A stretch of DNA of 64,000 nt from Niabella sp. (GCA_017744715.1 JAGIAT010000002.1:62001-126000); one strand, 5' to 3'; shown: positions 43,529-52,477, counted from the stretch's first letter. The notes: generated from the letters alone by a model not told the origin. Made by a program: numbers and translations.

Positions 43529-45895
43529 TCACTTTTTAGCTTTTCCAAATGCGTTGAAAAATCCTTTTTTCTTCTTTCGCTCCGTGAATGCATCATCCTG
43601 GTAATAGTCGTTCCCGCTCTTTTCGCCATAACCATACCCATAACCATAGTTGCCATAATATCCGCCACCGGTTGGCAGTTTGGTATCATTCAGTACAATA
43701 GAAAGATTGGGCATCTTTTTATTTTCATACATTTCATTGATCAGGTTCAGCTGCTTCTTAAAGGTATGCCCCTGGCGGGTCACATATAAAGTGCAATCCG
43801 CATACTTGGCCAGTGTAAGCGCATCACTTACCATTCCAATAGGCGCCGTATCGATAATGATGTAATCAAACTTATTTTTCAATTGTGCAAATAGCAGGTC
43901 TGTTTTCTCATTCAGCAACAATTCAGCCGGATTGGGAGGTATAGGGCCACAAGGCAGTACATACATATGCTCCTCTCCTGCTACCGGAATGATCAGGCTA
44001 TCCAGGTCTACATCCCCGATCATGTAATTGCTGATCCCCTGCCGTTTCTGCATATCCAGCCCGCTCAGTACCTTGGGTTTCCGCAGGTCAAATTCCAGCA
44101 CGATCGTTTTTTTATCGGTCAATCCGTAAACAGCTGCCATATTGGTACTGATAAAGGATTTTCCTTCTCCTCCGAAGGAGGAGGTAACCAGGATCACTAC
44201 TTTATCCCGCTTGCCGGTAATATATTGAAGGTTGGACCGGAGGAGCCTAAACTGCTCGGCAATAAGGGTGCGTTTTGTTTTGCTTACGACCAGGGTTTGG
44301 TCCGATTTGGAATGACCAATTTCTCCAAGTATCGGCGCGTTGGTGGCCCGTTCGATATCCGAGCGGGTATTTACGCGGTCATTAAGGGCTTCTTTTAATA
44401 AAATAAACAAACCGGGAATCGCCAGTCCAAAAAGCAGGGCCGCCAGTTTTACGTTCCTGGGACTGGGTTTTACCGGAACCAGGTCGGGTTCTGCTTTTTC
44501 GATGATCTTCGTATTGGAAATGGTACTGGCCCGTTTGATAGCAGCTTCTTCCCGCTTTTCTCCCAGTACTTTTGCCAGTGCCAGCTTGGAGGTCAGATCC
44601 CGTTCAATTTCGGCTTGCTCTGTAATTTTTGCCGGCATTTGCAGCGCACCGCCGGTGTTTTTTGATTTTTCTGAAGAAACGAGCCCGAGGTTTTTCCGGT
44701 AGCTGCTTTTCAGGGTCTGGATATTTGTCAGTGCCCCTTTCCGCAGGGTTTCAATGGTTTGATCCAGTTGTTTTATCTGCGGATTGTCGACAGGTACATT
44801 TCCATCCACCAGGTTTTTGCGTTGTAATTGCGCTTCATTCAGTTTTGTCAACGCGTCGCTCAGCCCGGCGTCTTTTATACCTAATGCCGAAGGTGTAAGG
44901 ACGCTATTTTCTCCTTTTGCAACGCCACTTTCTAACAGATCAAGCGTATTGATGGCCATTCGTTGTTCCTGGCCCGCTGCATCCTGTTCCTGGGCCCGCT
45001 GCAAGAGCGCTGTAATTTGCAGGGTTGCATCCACCAGGTTATTATTTTGCTGGTAAGTCACCAGCTTCCGCTGCAGGCTGTCAATATCGTGCTGTACAAT
45101 TCCCAGACGGTTATTAATAAAATCGATGGTCAGGTCCATCGAAGTATTGCCCTGTTCTACTTTCCAGATGGTATATTCTTTCATCAGGGTATTCACCACA
45201 TCCGAAGACAAATAGGGATTGGCAGAATGATATTCTACCAGCAAAATACCCGTATTGGCCAGTTTGGGTTGCACATTCAGATCCCGGATCATATTGGCAG
45301 CCACCACATCTTCGTGATTGTAGGTAACGGTAAACTCTGCACCCGGTTCCGGCAATCCACCGCTTTTCACCAGCTTAAAGACGCCGTTCCGGGTTTGGAA
45401 CAACTGGTCAAAATTATACAGGGTGTTTTTCTTATCAACCCGGAACTGGTTAGCATTGACAAAATCGATATCCACCGAAAAAGATAACGCTGAATCCACC
45501 AATTGTACCGGAACGAAGGAAAAGGAGGCTCTTTTATAGGCATTCATATTCTTTACATTGCCCTTTTTGACATAGCCCACCTGTAAGCCAAGGCTTCGCA
45601 CCACGCGGGTCATCAGGGGGCGCGATTTCAATACCTCTACCTCGTTCAGCAAATTCGTGGTTTTGCTTTTACCTTCGATCAGCTCCTCCACTTTGTCGCC
45701 CTTCGATTCTTCCGTAGTGATCAGCATATTTCCTATGGAACTATACTGTTCCTGGGTATAGCGCAGGTATAGCCAGGCGGCAAAAAAGGCCAGTATCAAG
45801 CTAAGAATAATAATGGGAAGGAAACGGATATACTTATAAAAAAGCTCCCTCGCACTAAGATTTCCCGAAATTTCCTTTTTCTCTATGGATTGCAT
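43529..45895 (-). CDS. wzc: Polysaccharide co-polymerase and tyrosine autokinase (Wzc type)
   Basis: Inner-membrane protein that controls chain length and export. In 788 residues: N-terminal transmembrane helix (about 27-48), periplasmic Wzz-like and coiled-coil region to about 490, second helix (about 487-507, LAALLFGLAIPGLFILL), then the BY-kinase with Walker A SSFGGEGKSF, Walker A' VLEFDLRKPKV and Walker B IIIDTAPIG. The C-terminus carries a tyrosine cluster (YYGNYGYGYGYGEKSGNDYY), the autophosphorylation site that the CpsB-like phosphatase at 20.5 kb should reverse. It follows wza by 54 bp. Confidence 0.95.
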   Translation of the reverse strand: MQSIEKKEISGNLSARELFYKYIRFLPIIILSLILAFFAAWLYLRYTQEQYSSIGNMLITTEESKGDKVEELIEGKSKTTNLLNEVEVLKSRPLMTRVVRSLGLQVGYVKKGNVKNMNAYKRASFSFVPVQLVDSALSFSVDIDFVNANQFRVDKKNTLYNFDQLFQTRNGVFKLVKSGGLPEPGAEFTVTYNHEDVVAANMIRDLNVQPKLANTGILLVEYHSANPYLSSDVVNTLMKEYTIWKVEQGNTSMDLTIDFINNRLGIVQHDIDSLQRKLVTYQQNNNLVDATLQITALLQRAQEQDAAGQEQRMAINTLDLLESGVAKGENSVLTPSALGIKDAGLSDALTKLNEAQLQRKNLVDGNVPVDNPQIKQLDQTIETLRKGALTNIQTLKSSYRKNLGLVSSEKSKNTGGALQMPAKITEQAEIERDLTSKLALAKVLGEKREEAAIKRASTISNTKIIEKAEPDLVPVKPSPRNVKLAALLFGLAIPGLFILLKEALNDRVNTRSDIERATNAPILGEIGHSKSDQTLVVSKTKRTLIAEQFRLLRSNLQYITGKRDKVVILVTSSFGGEGKSFISTNMAAVYGLTDKKTIVLEFDLRKPKVLSGLDMQKRQGISNYMIGDVDLDSLIIPVAGEEHMYVLPCGPIPPNPAELLLNEKTDLLFAQLKNKFDYIIIDTAPIGMVSDALTLAKYADCTLYVTRQGHTFKKQLNLINEMYENKKMPNLSIVLNDTKLPTGGGYYGNYGYGYGYGEKSGNDYYQDDAFTERKKKKGFFNAFGKAKK

Positions 45896-45949
45896 AACTG
45901 TGATTGCAGTATTTTTTAGATATGAATGCCTGAGGCAGCTACTTCTATA

Positions 45950-46777
45950 TTATTTTCTGGTAATGGTAATAATGATGGACGCAATTACTGCGGCTGTAGA
46001 AGCTATAGATGTAGCAAATGAAATCCGACTTAAACGCCTTGTTTCATCTTTTACCTCCTGCTTGTCCTTAACCGGATCAATTAACAGGATATCATTTTGT
46101 TTCAGGTAATAATAAGGAGATGCGAAAACAGTAGCAGCCGAAAGATCCACCACGCCCATTTCCCTTTTGCCATCCTGCTCCCGGATCACTTTCACCTCGT
46201 TTTTCTTTCCCCATTCCGTAATACCGCCAGCCATGGAAATGGCTTCAAAAATGTTTACTTTTTCTGTGGGGATATTGAGCACCTGCGGATTATTGAACTC
46301 GCCGATCGTAACGATCTTATAGGTTTGAAAGCGGATCAGCACCGTAGGGTTTTTCAGGAGTTCCACGGGTGTTGTCAGTCTTTTTTTAATTTCAGCCTCC
46401 AATTGTTTTTTGGTAAGTCCTTCTGCATGAATTTTTCCCAACCTTGGAAAGTCGATATTTCCCTCTCCATCTACCAGGTAGCCACTGGCTGTGCTGGTAT
46501 TACTGGCCGTATTACCGGTACCTGCAGCTCCGCCTCCGCCCGGCAGGGGCTGGTTGTACAGAAGATCCGGATTCGGATCCTTTGTGGGTATAAAATCACT
46601 GTACACCTGGATGGCCAGCTGGTCATTTTTCTGGATGATCAACTCCGGGAAATTGGTTAGTTTTTCGATCGACTCATTGCTAGCGCCCTCAAGGTATTGG
46701 GGCAGTTTCTGCTGGGTAGCACAGGATACAATCAGCAACACTACAGCCAGTGTTGATGTATAATTAACAAGTTTCAT
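45950..46777 (-). CDS. wza: Polysaccharide export outer-membrane lipoprotein (Wza type)
   Basis: Forms the outer-membrane export channel for the polymer. The 275 residues begin with a lipoprotein signal (VLLIVSC, Cys19), then the Poly_export domain (about 50-150, IQKNDQLAIQVYSDF; DGEGNIDFPRLGKIHAEGL) and an SLBB domain (about 155-230, ITIGEFNNPQVLNIPTEK-like). It ends in a C-terminal transmembrane-like segment (FATSIASTAAVIASIIITIT). A Gly/Ala/Thr-rich insert lies near residues 78-95. It is 9 bp downstream of the antiterminator gene. Confidence 0.92.
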   Translation of the reverse strand: MKLVNYTSTLAVVLLIVSCATQQKLPQYLEGASNESIEKLTNFPELIIQKNDQLAIQVYSDFIPTKDPNPDLLYNQPLPGGGGAAGTGNTASNTSTASGYLVDGEGNIDFPRLGKIHAEGLTKKQLEAEIKKRLTTPVELLKNPTVLIRFQTYKIVTIGEFNNPQVLNIPTEKVNIFEAISMAGGITEWGKKNEVKVIREQDGKREMGVVDLSAATVFASPYYYLKQNDILLIDPVKDKQEVKDETRRLSRISFATSIASTAAVIASIIITITRK

Positions 46778-46786
46778 AAAGTTGAT

Positions 46787-47281
46787 TTAGTTATTGATCA
46801 GTTTTGATTTATCAAACAAGGCCACCAGGTTATAATGAAGACTTTCTATAGCCACTTCCACCTTGTTGTTTTTTAAATCGATCACCCGGCCTTCCTCCTC
46901 CACCAGAATACCCTGGTTCACCATTACCCGCTGATTCCTTTGAGGATGAAAGGGTTCCAGTTCCACGTTCTCAAACTCACTTAAAAACTTCCGGATCCGG
47001 ACCACTTCAAAATCCTTAACAATGGCGGGTTTCCCCTCAATATATACAAAATTAATCACCCCTGGTGTTTCTCTTACTTTCTGCATCTCGGTTTTATCTA
47101 TGTACACAAATAAATATGACGGTAATAGCGGAACCCAAACGGTTTTCATGCGGTCGCTCCATTTTCGTCTTACTTTGTTTAGGGGGCAATAGGTCATAAC
47201 GTTCTGGTTTGTAAGTAGTTTTGATACTTTTTTCTCCCAGCGGGGCTTTGTATAGATTGCATACCAGTTTTTCTCTTTCAT
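46787..47281 (-). CDS. UpxY-type NusG paralogue, transcription antiterminator of the glycan operon
   Basis: NusG N-terminal (NGN) domain protein of 164 residues: WYAIYTKPRWEKKVSKLL at the start, CPLNKVRRKWSDR, and LPSYLFVYID, followed by a KOW-like C-terminus (VMVNQGILVEEEGRVIDLKN). Proteins of this group in Bacteroides (UpxY) travel with RNA polymerase and allow transcription through long capsule operons. It is the first gene of the minus-strand cluster. ATG 47281 is preferred over GTG 47311, which precedes the family N-terminus by ten residues. Confidence 0.9.
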   Translation of the reverse strand: MKEKNWYAIYTKPRWEKKVSKLLTNQNVMTYCPLNKVRRKWSDRMKTVWVPLLPSYLFVYIDKTEMQKVRETPGVINFVYIEGKPAIVKDFEVVRIRKFLSEFENVELEPFHPQRNQRVMVNQGILVEEEGRVIDLKNNKVEVAIESLHYNLVALFDKSKLINN

Positions 47282-47358
47282 TTGTTTACACGGCTTCGCC
47301 CCCTCAGTCACATCCCTATCAAATGCGACCGGAACAAAATGCTACAGGAACAGCCCTG

Positions 47359-47390
47359 CAAATATAGCGGTAACAATGTTTATACGGAAA
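47359..47390 (-). promoter_or_regulatory. Promoter of the main polysaccharide operon
   Basis: On the minus strand TATATTTG (47366-47359) fits TAnnTTTG exactly, and TTTC (47390-47387), 20 bp upstream, fits three of four bases of the -33 box. The leader to the UpxY-like gene is about 70 nt, long enough to carry a recruitment signal for the antiterminator. Confidence 0.6.
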
Positions 47391-47420
47391 ATTCTCTCCT
47401 GCATGTAATATTAATATGGG

Positions 47421-47428
47421 TAAATTTG
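47421..47428 (+). promoter_or_regulatory. -7 box of the acyltransferase gene
   Basis: TAAATTTG fits TAnnTTTG and lies 25 bp before ATG 47454, divergent from the polysaccharide promoter. No -33 match. Confidence 0.45.
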
Positions 47429-47453
47429 TATTTTACCATTTTATTCATTAAAA

Positions 47454-48635
47454 ATGAAAATCCGGTACCGATCGCTTGACGTTTTCAGAGGAGCTACTGT
47501 TTGCCTGATGATCCTGGTCAACAACCCCGGCAGCTGGGGACATATTTACGGCCCATTGGAACATGCGCCCTGGCATGGCCTTACCCCTACGGACCTGGTA
47601 TTTCCCTTTTTTTTGTTTGCCGTAGGAAACGCCATGGCGTTTGTGATGCCGCGCCTGCAGGAGGCCGGACCGGCTGTTTTTTGGAAAAAAGTGCTCAAAA
47701 GAACGGTGATGATCTTCGGTATCGGCCTTTTTTTAAACTGGTATCCCTTTATGCGCTGGAATGACGGTGCGCTGGAGCTGATTCCCTGGACCTCCAGTCC
47801 TGAAAAAGGGGTACGCATCTTTGGTGTGCTGCAGCGCATTGCCGTTTGCTACTTTTTTGCCTCCGTTATTGCCTATTACCTGAAACCCAGGGCCGCAGCC
47901 CTGCTTTCCGTAGTGTTGCTGTTGCTATACTGGGCCCTGTGTATTATCGGCAACCCTGCCGACCCCTATAGCCTTGCCGGCTGGTTTGGAACAGAACAGG
48001 TGGATAAACTGATTCTTCATACCGCCCATATGTATAAGGGAGAAGGTGTTCCTTTTGACCCGGAGGGCATCGCCAGCACACTGCCGGCAATTGTACAGGT
48101 GGTTTTTGGCTATTTTGTAGGAATGTATATCCGGAACAGCAGTGCCGAGATACCGCTTAACCTGGATAAAAACAGCCCGTCAAACCCCATGTTTAAAATG
48201 CTGACCGGGCTTTTTGTTGCAGGTATCGCATTGTTACTTACCGGTTTTTGCTGGGATATGGCGTTTCCTATCAACAAAAAGATCTGGACCAGTTCTTATA
48301 CGGTGTACACCACCGGGCTCGCCATTGTAACCATCGCTACGATGATTTATTTTATTGAAATCCGCGAAAAAACCGGATTCTTAGGCCGCTTTTTTGAAGT
48401 ATTTGGTAAAAATCCCCTGTTTATCTTTGCCTTAAGTGCGTTTTTGCCTAAAACGGCGGCTCTTTTTAAAACAAAAGACGGGGTTACTCCCTGGAACTGG
48501 CTTTACACAAAGGTATTGGTTCATACGCCCGGTGCAAAGGAGAACGGATCGCTTTTATACGCCATCTGTGTTATTATTTTTATGTGGGCCATCTGCTACT
48601 GGCTCGATAAAAAGAAGATCTATATTAAAGTATAG
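47454..48635 (+). CDS. HGSNAT/NagX-like transmembrane acyltransferase (DUF5009-type)
   Basis: A polytopic protein of 393 residues with about ten helices, beginning YRSLDVFRGATVCLMILVNN and containing HAPWHGLTPTDLVFPFFLF, whose histidine (about 41) corresponds to the active site of heparan-alpha-glucosaminide N-acetyltransferase. In Bacteroidota such proteins accompany amino-sugar and chitin metabolism. Predicted to move an acyl group across the inner membrane to a sugar amine. It borders the polysaccharide operon divergently, which may be coincidence. Confidence 0.85.
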   Translation: MKIRYRSLDVFRGATVCLMILVNNPGSWGHIYGPLEHAPWHGLTPTDLVFPFFLFAVGNAMAFVMPRLQEAGPAVFWKKVLKRTVMIFGIGLFLNWYPFMRWNDGALELIPWTSSPEKGVRIFGVLQRIAVCYFFASVIAYYLKPRAAALLSVVLLLLYWALCIIGNPADPYSLAGWFGTEQVDKLILHTAHMYKGEGVPFDPEGIASTLPAIVQVVFGYFVGMYIRNSSAEIPLNLDKNSPSNPMFKMLTGLFVAGIALLLTGFCWDMAFPINKKIWTSSYTVYTTGLAIVTIATMIYFIEIREKTGFLGRFFEVFGKNPLFIFALSAFLPKTAALFKTKDGVTPWNWLYTKVLVHTPGAKENGSLLYAICVIIFMWAICYWLDKKKIYIKV

Positions 48636-49208
48636 CTAGTCTATAATCAACTGGTTTTCAAATAGAAATCGCCGCTCCACATGCCATGACCGGTAGCCTT
48701 CCAGCTGTCTCAACAGGAGCATCCCGTTCATAATAAACCGGGTTTGAAAGGGTTCCTTTTCAACATATGACCATACCCGCTCAAACTGCCAGGCTTGCAG
48801 GTTGCGGGCCAGGGATATACGCGGCAGTGTATTAAACCGTTCATTTCTCCAGGAAGCCGGCAGGGCGGCTATCTTTTCAATTAGCGTAGTGATCTGATCT
48901 TTTTCTGTTACCGGTATATAAATTTCGTCTTTTTCAATATGGGCCACTCCTTTTAAATGAATTTTCCAGGGCATGGTTGCCAATGCCGTCCGGTGTAACA
49001 GGTCTACTACCGCCATTTCATCAGGATCATACACCGAAAAGCTGGCAAGGTAGATAAACGGACTGCCACCTGGTAATGGCGTTCCCGGGAAAAAAGCATC
49101 CAGCCGGGTACTGATGTCCGCTATTTTCCGTTTTACAGCTGCCGGAGGGTCCAGGATCAGCCGGTAATTGTTCAAAGCCGCTCTTTTATAAGTTATAATG
49201 TCCTGCAT
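48636..49208 (-). CDS. 2H phosphoesterase-like protein with replaced catalytic histidines
   Basis: A 190-residue soluble protein. The pattern FIYLASFSVYD in the first half and LPRISLARNL in the second corresponds in position to the two HxT/S strands of 2'-5' RNA ligase-like (2H) proteins, but His is replaced by Tyr/Ile in the first and Arg in the second. If the assignment is right the protein is catalytically dead or uses other residues. Otherwise function unknown. Its stop codon abuts the convergent acyltransferase gene with no spacer. Confidence 0.45.
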   Translation of the reverse strand: MQDIITYKRAALNNYRLILDPPAAVKRKIADISTRLDAFFPGTPLPGGSPFIYLASFSVYDPDEMAVVDLLHRTALATMPWKIHLKGVAHIEKDEIYIPVTEKDQITTLIEKIAALPASWRNERFNTLPRISLARNLQAWQFERVWSYVEKEPFQTRFIMNGMLLLRQLEGYRSWHVERRFLFENQLIID

Positions 49209-49326
49209 AATAGGATCTTATATATAAAAAAGGAAGCAATTCAGATGCCAGAAATTATTAAATCCGTCCCAAAGGAAAACGGTTGTATTTTTGCCGGCGA
49301 ATTCAATCCTTTGTTCAATATTTATT

Positions 49327-50211
49327 ATGTTTTTTACTAACGCAATAAGAAAAAAGAATGCCTCCACAAGCCGGATCCGGAAAGTCATACACCTGCTTTG
49401 GAGCCTTGTGATGGCCGTTTTAATCGCATCCTGTACACAAAACAATGTAAAACAGGACAATTCACTAAAAAAATATTTTGACGAGCACCAACTCACCGGC
49501 ACTTTTGCCCTGCTGAATAATGGTACAGGCGAATTTACTGTGTACAACCTGGCCCGCTACCGGGACAGCTCCTACCTTCCGGCAAGTACGTTTAAAATTG
49601 TAAATTCACTGATCGGACTCCAGACCGGGATCATTTCCAGTGACAGCATGATCATTCCCTGGGATGGCGTTCAGCGGGCCGTTCCCGAGTGGAATAAGGA
49701 TTTGAATATGTACCAGGCATTCCGCGTTTCGGCCGTTCCGTATTACCAGGAAGTGGCCCGGCGGATCGGTAAGGAAAAAATGCAGTACTGGCTGGATTCA
49801 CTTCATTATGGCGCGGGAAAAAAAGACACCCTTTTTAAGATCCGGTCTGCCATTGATACGTTCTGGCTCGATAACACCTTAAAATTAACACCCGATGAGA
49901 ACCTGGGACTGGTAAAAAAGCTCTATTTTAATGAACTGCCCTTCTTCAAACTTTACCAGGAAAAAGTGAAAAACGCAATGTTGTTTGAAGATAATTCCAA
50001 TTACAAGCTGGCTTATAAGACCGGCTGGGCCACCACAGATAAAAGCCATGCACTTGGATGGATCGTTGGCTGGATTGAGGAGAACCGCCACCCGTATTTC
50101 TTTGTGCTGAATGTAGAATCGCCCGATCCTAAATATGATATGACCACGGTGCGGCTGAAGATCCTGAAAGACATTTTAAAGCAGCTGGGTTTTTTTGAAG
50201 GGAAGATGTGA
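49327..50211 (+). CDS. Class D (OXA-type) beta-lactamase, predicted lipoprotein
   Basis: Serine beta-lactamase of 294 residues. All class D motifs are visible: PASTFKI with Ser87 and the carbamylatable Lys90, SAV (135-137, the SxV motif), YGA (161-163, in place of YGN), FWLDNTLKLTP with the conserved Trp about 180, and KTG (231-233). The N-terminus carries a lipobox (LIASC, Cys36) preceded by a long basic stretch, so it should be anchored to a membrane in the periplasm. ATG 49327 is preferred to TTG 49291; an ATG shortly before the lipobox is a further alternative. It is alone on the plus strand with no mobile element beside it, which suggests an intrinsic gene. Confidence 0.92.
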   Translation: MFFTNAIRKKNASTSRIRKVIHLLWSLVMAVLIASCTQNNVKQDNSLKKYFDEHQLTGTFALLNNGTGEFTVYNLARYRDSSYLPASTFKIVNSLIGLQTGIISSDSMIIPWDGVQRAVPEWNKDLNMYQAFRVSAVPYYQEVARRIGKEKMQYWLDSLHYGAGKKDTLFKIRSAIDTFWLDNTLKLTPDENLGLVKKLYFNELPFFKLYQEKVKNAMLFEDNSNYKLAYKTGWATTDKSHALGWIVGWIEENRHPYFFVLNVESPDPKYDMTTVRLKILKDILKQLGFFEGKM

Positions 50212-50584
50212 TTTTTGGAGGAACGGGAACCGGCAACAGTGAACAGGTAGTGGGGCATAGATCTGGGCCTATGAAATGGTTTGCAGTAATCAGTTTTCAG
50301 TAATCAGTTTTCAGTTGCCACATCAAAAGTAAACCGGAATCCGGTCCGGAACGCTGAATCTTAAACAGCTCTCGGTTATCAGCGATCAGTGGGTTGCGCC
50401 GGGGGCCGGGACTCTGACACGGTACATCAAGTGTGAACGGGCGCTAACCTGGAACATTGAACCTTAAACTTGGAACGGCGCTCAGGAATGTGTACATGAA
50501 ATGGTCTGAAACCGATTTCCGGAACAGTACCTTATCAACCTGTTAACGTTTAAACCCGCCGAACTTGTTAACTTTACGAAGTCA
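50212..50584. repeat. Spacer with degenerate repeats
   Basis: No gene. A 14-bp unit CAGTAATCAGTTTT is directly repeated at 50284-50297 and 50298-50311, the reverse orientation of the ACTGA words elsewhere. AACATTGAACCTTAAACTTGG-like words follow near 50450-50475, and TTATCAACCTGTTAACG at about 50530, related to the rpsM-rpsK gap. The batB promoter should lie at the end (TAACTTTA near 50567 is a partial match). Confidence 0.7.
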
Positions 50585-51589
50585 ATGAGTTTTGAATTTC
50601 AATACATATATTTTATCTGGCTGAGCGCTGCCGTGCTGTTGTTCCTGTTGTTATTTTCCGCAGTAAAACAATGGAAAAGAAAGACGATCCTTAAAATAGG
50701 AGAACCGGCCCTGGTAAAATCGATGATCCGGGGATACAGTCCATTCCGGTTCAACTTCAAATTTATTTTGCTGTGCCTGGCCTTTCTGATGGGAGTACTT
50801 TGTACCATGAGCCTGCGCAAACCCGGAGGAAGTGACGGCATTAAACGGGAAGGCATTGACGTGGTTTTTGCCCTGGATCTTAGCAAGAGTATGCTGGCCG
50901 AGGATGTAAAGCCCAGCCGGCTGCTGCTGGCCAAGCAATTCATCAGCAAAATGATGGATGCGATGCCCAATAACCGCATCGGTTTGGTATGGTTCGCTGG
51001 TAAAGCCTATATCCAGATGCCGATCAGTGCCGACCATAGCGCCGCCCAGATCTATGTTAACGATGCCTCACCGGATGTGGTTCCGGTAAAAGGCACGGTT
51101 ATCGGGGATGCCCTGGAGGAAAGCTTAAAAACCTTCGGAGAGCGGGAAGCCAAGTTTAAGGCGGTAATCCTGATATCCGATGGAGAAGATCATGATGAAA
51201 AAGCCCTGGAACTTTCGAAGGAAATGCAGAAACGGGGACTGATGGTGAATACGGTGGGCATCGGATCCCCCGGGGGTACCTATATACCGGATGACTCTAC
51301 CGGAGGCAATAAGCTGGATCCGCAAACGGGTCAGCCCATCATTTCAAAACTTAACCAGAAAGAATTACAGCAGATCGCAAGCAATACCAATGGTGTGTAT
51401 GTACATCTTACCGATATTGATGCGGCTACCAAAACGATCAATGCACAGTTGGCGCAGATCGACAAGAAGGTAACGGGAGATACCAACCTGATGAGTTTTT
51501 CCTATTATTTCTGGGTATTTGCGGCCGCCATGCTCCTGCTATTGGTGGCAGAACAGTTGTTGCCGGAAGGTAAAAAAGCAAAAGAATGA
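50585..51589 (+). CDS. batB: BatB-type von Willebrand factor A domain membrane protein
   Basis: Aerotolerance-type protein of 334 residues: two N-terminal helices (about 8-27 and 58-76), a periplasmic VWA domain (about 90-290) with the MIDAS motif DLSKS (98-102) and IGLVWFAGKAYIQMPIS, and a C-terminal helix (about 308-325). Bat proteins are linked to MoxR ATPases and envelope stress in Bacteroidota. Start overlaps nothing upstream; its end overlaps batC by 4 bp (ATGA). No batA, moxR or DUF58 gene precedes it. Confidence 0.88.
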   Translation: MSFEFQYIYFIWLSAAVLLFLLLFSAVKQWKRKTILKIGEPALVKSMIRGYSPFRFNFKFILLCLAFLMGVLCTMSLRKPGGSDGIKREGIDVVFALDLSKSMLAEDVKPSRLLLAKQFISKMMDAMPNNRIGLVWFAGKAYIQMPISADHSAAQIYVNDASPDVVPVKGTVIGDALEESLKTFGEREAKFKAVILISDGEDHDEKALELSKEMQKRGLMVNTVGIGSPGGTYIPDDSTGGNKLDPQTGQPIISKLNQKELQQIASNTNGVYVHLTDIDAATKTINAQLAQIDKKVTGDTNLMSFSYYFWVFAAAMLLLLVAEQLLPEGKKAKE

Positions 51590-52197
51590 AAATCCGTTTT
51601 TTATACCTGTTACACCTCATCGCCCTTCCCCTGCTGGCCCAGGAGGGCAGCGGCTTTATAAAACAGGGAAACGAATATTATAAAGAGGGCAAGATGGAGG
51701 ACGCTGTAAAAGCCTATGATAAGGCAATGAACGGCCCCGAGAAATACACGGCCCTGATGAATAAAGGCAATGCCTTATACCGGTTGAAAAAACAAGAAGA
51801 AGCCATCAAAACGTATGAACAGGTTGCTACATCCCGGCAAACCAGCAATGACCTGCGTTCCGGTGCGTATTATAACTCCGGGGTCGTATACTCCAACCTG
51901 AACAAGCTGGATGCAAGCATTGAAGCGTATAAGAATGCCCTGCGTTTCAACAGCAACGATACAAAGGCACGTGAAAACCTGCAGAAAGCCTTACTTGAAA
52001 AGAAAAAGCAAAGCGGCGGCGGTGGTGGCGGACAGGATAAAAAGGAAGACGAAAACCGGAAGCCGGACAAATCCAGGCTTAATCAGCACCAGGCTCAGAA
52101 TCAGCTTAACAAATTAGAAAATAAAGAAAAAAACACCCAGCAGCGGATCTCCGAGGATAAATCGCAATATGGAACCAGCAACGGTAAAGATTGGTAG
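51586..52197 (+). CDS. batC: BatC-type tetratricopeptide repeat protein
   Basis: A 203-residue exported protein: signal peptide (1-18, PLLAQ), three TPR units at about 22-130 (GNEYYKEGKMEDAVKAYDKA; YYNSGVVYSNLNKLDASIEA), then a glycine run and a Lys/Glu/Gln-rich coiled tail. Partner of BatB; translation is coupled through a 4-bp overlap. batD and batE, usual in this operon, do not follow: the next 280 bp are repeats and then a convergent gene. Confidence 0.85.
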   Translation: MKIRFLYLLHLIALPLLAQEGSGFIKQGNEYYKEGKMEDAVKAYDKAMNGPEKYTALMNKGNALYRLKKQEEAIKTYEQVATSRQTSNDLRSGAYYNSGVVYSNLNKLDASIEAYKNALRFNSNDTKARENLQKALLEKKKQSGGGGGGQDKKEDENRKPDKSRLNQHQAQNQLNKLENKEKNTQQRISEDKSQYGTSNGKDW

Positions 52198-52477
52198 GCG
52201 GAATATATTTGGTTTCAGGTTTAACGTTCAATGTTCCAGGTTGGATTCCATTTTACACTCAATGGCAGCTCCCTGCTCCTGGGTATAATCGACTGAAGAC
52301 TGATAACTGAAGACTGATAGCTGAGTTTTTTTTGGGGGGACATGGAGACAAGGTGGGCAAGGAATTCTGGGGATATACAAAACAATTTACCCCTGTTGAC
52401 AAAAATCGCTGAAAGCTATGACCCATTCACTATTGACCATTCCCGCATTTTCAAATCTTCAAATTTCCAAATTATCC
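52198..52477. repeat. Composite degenerate repeat block
   Basis: Four repeat words follow in order: GGTTTAACGTTCAATGTTCC (39-nt unit 52218-52256, 32 of 39 identical with 20298-20336), GACTGAAGACTGATAACTGA (52291-52324), CTATTGACCATT (52430-52441) and TTTTCAAATCTTCAAATTTC (52449-52475). The first two occur in the same order near 20.3 kb, the second and third in the same order near 13.7 kb. No gene is present. Confidence 0.8.
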
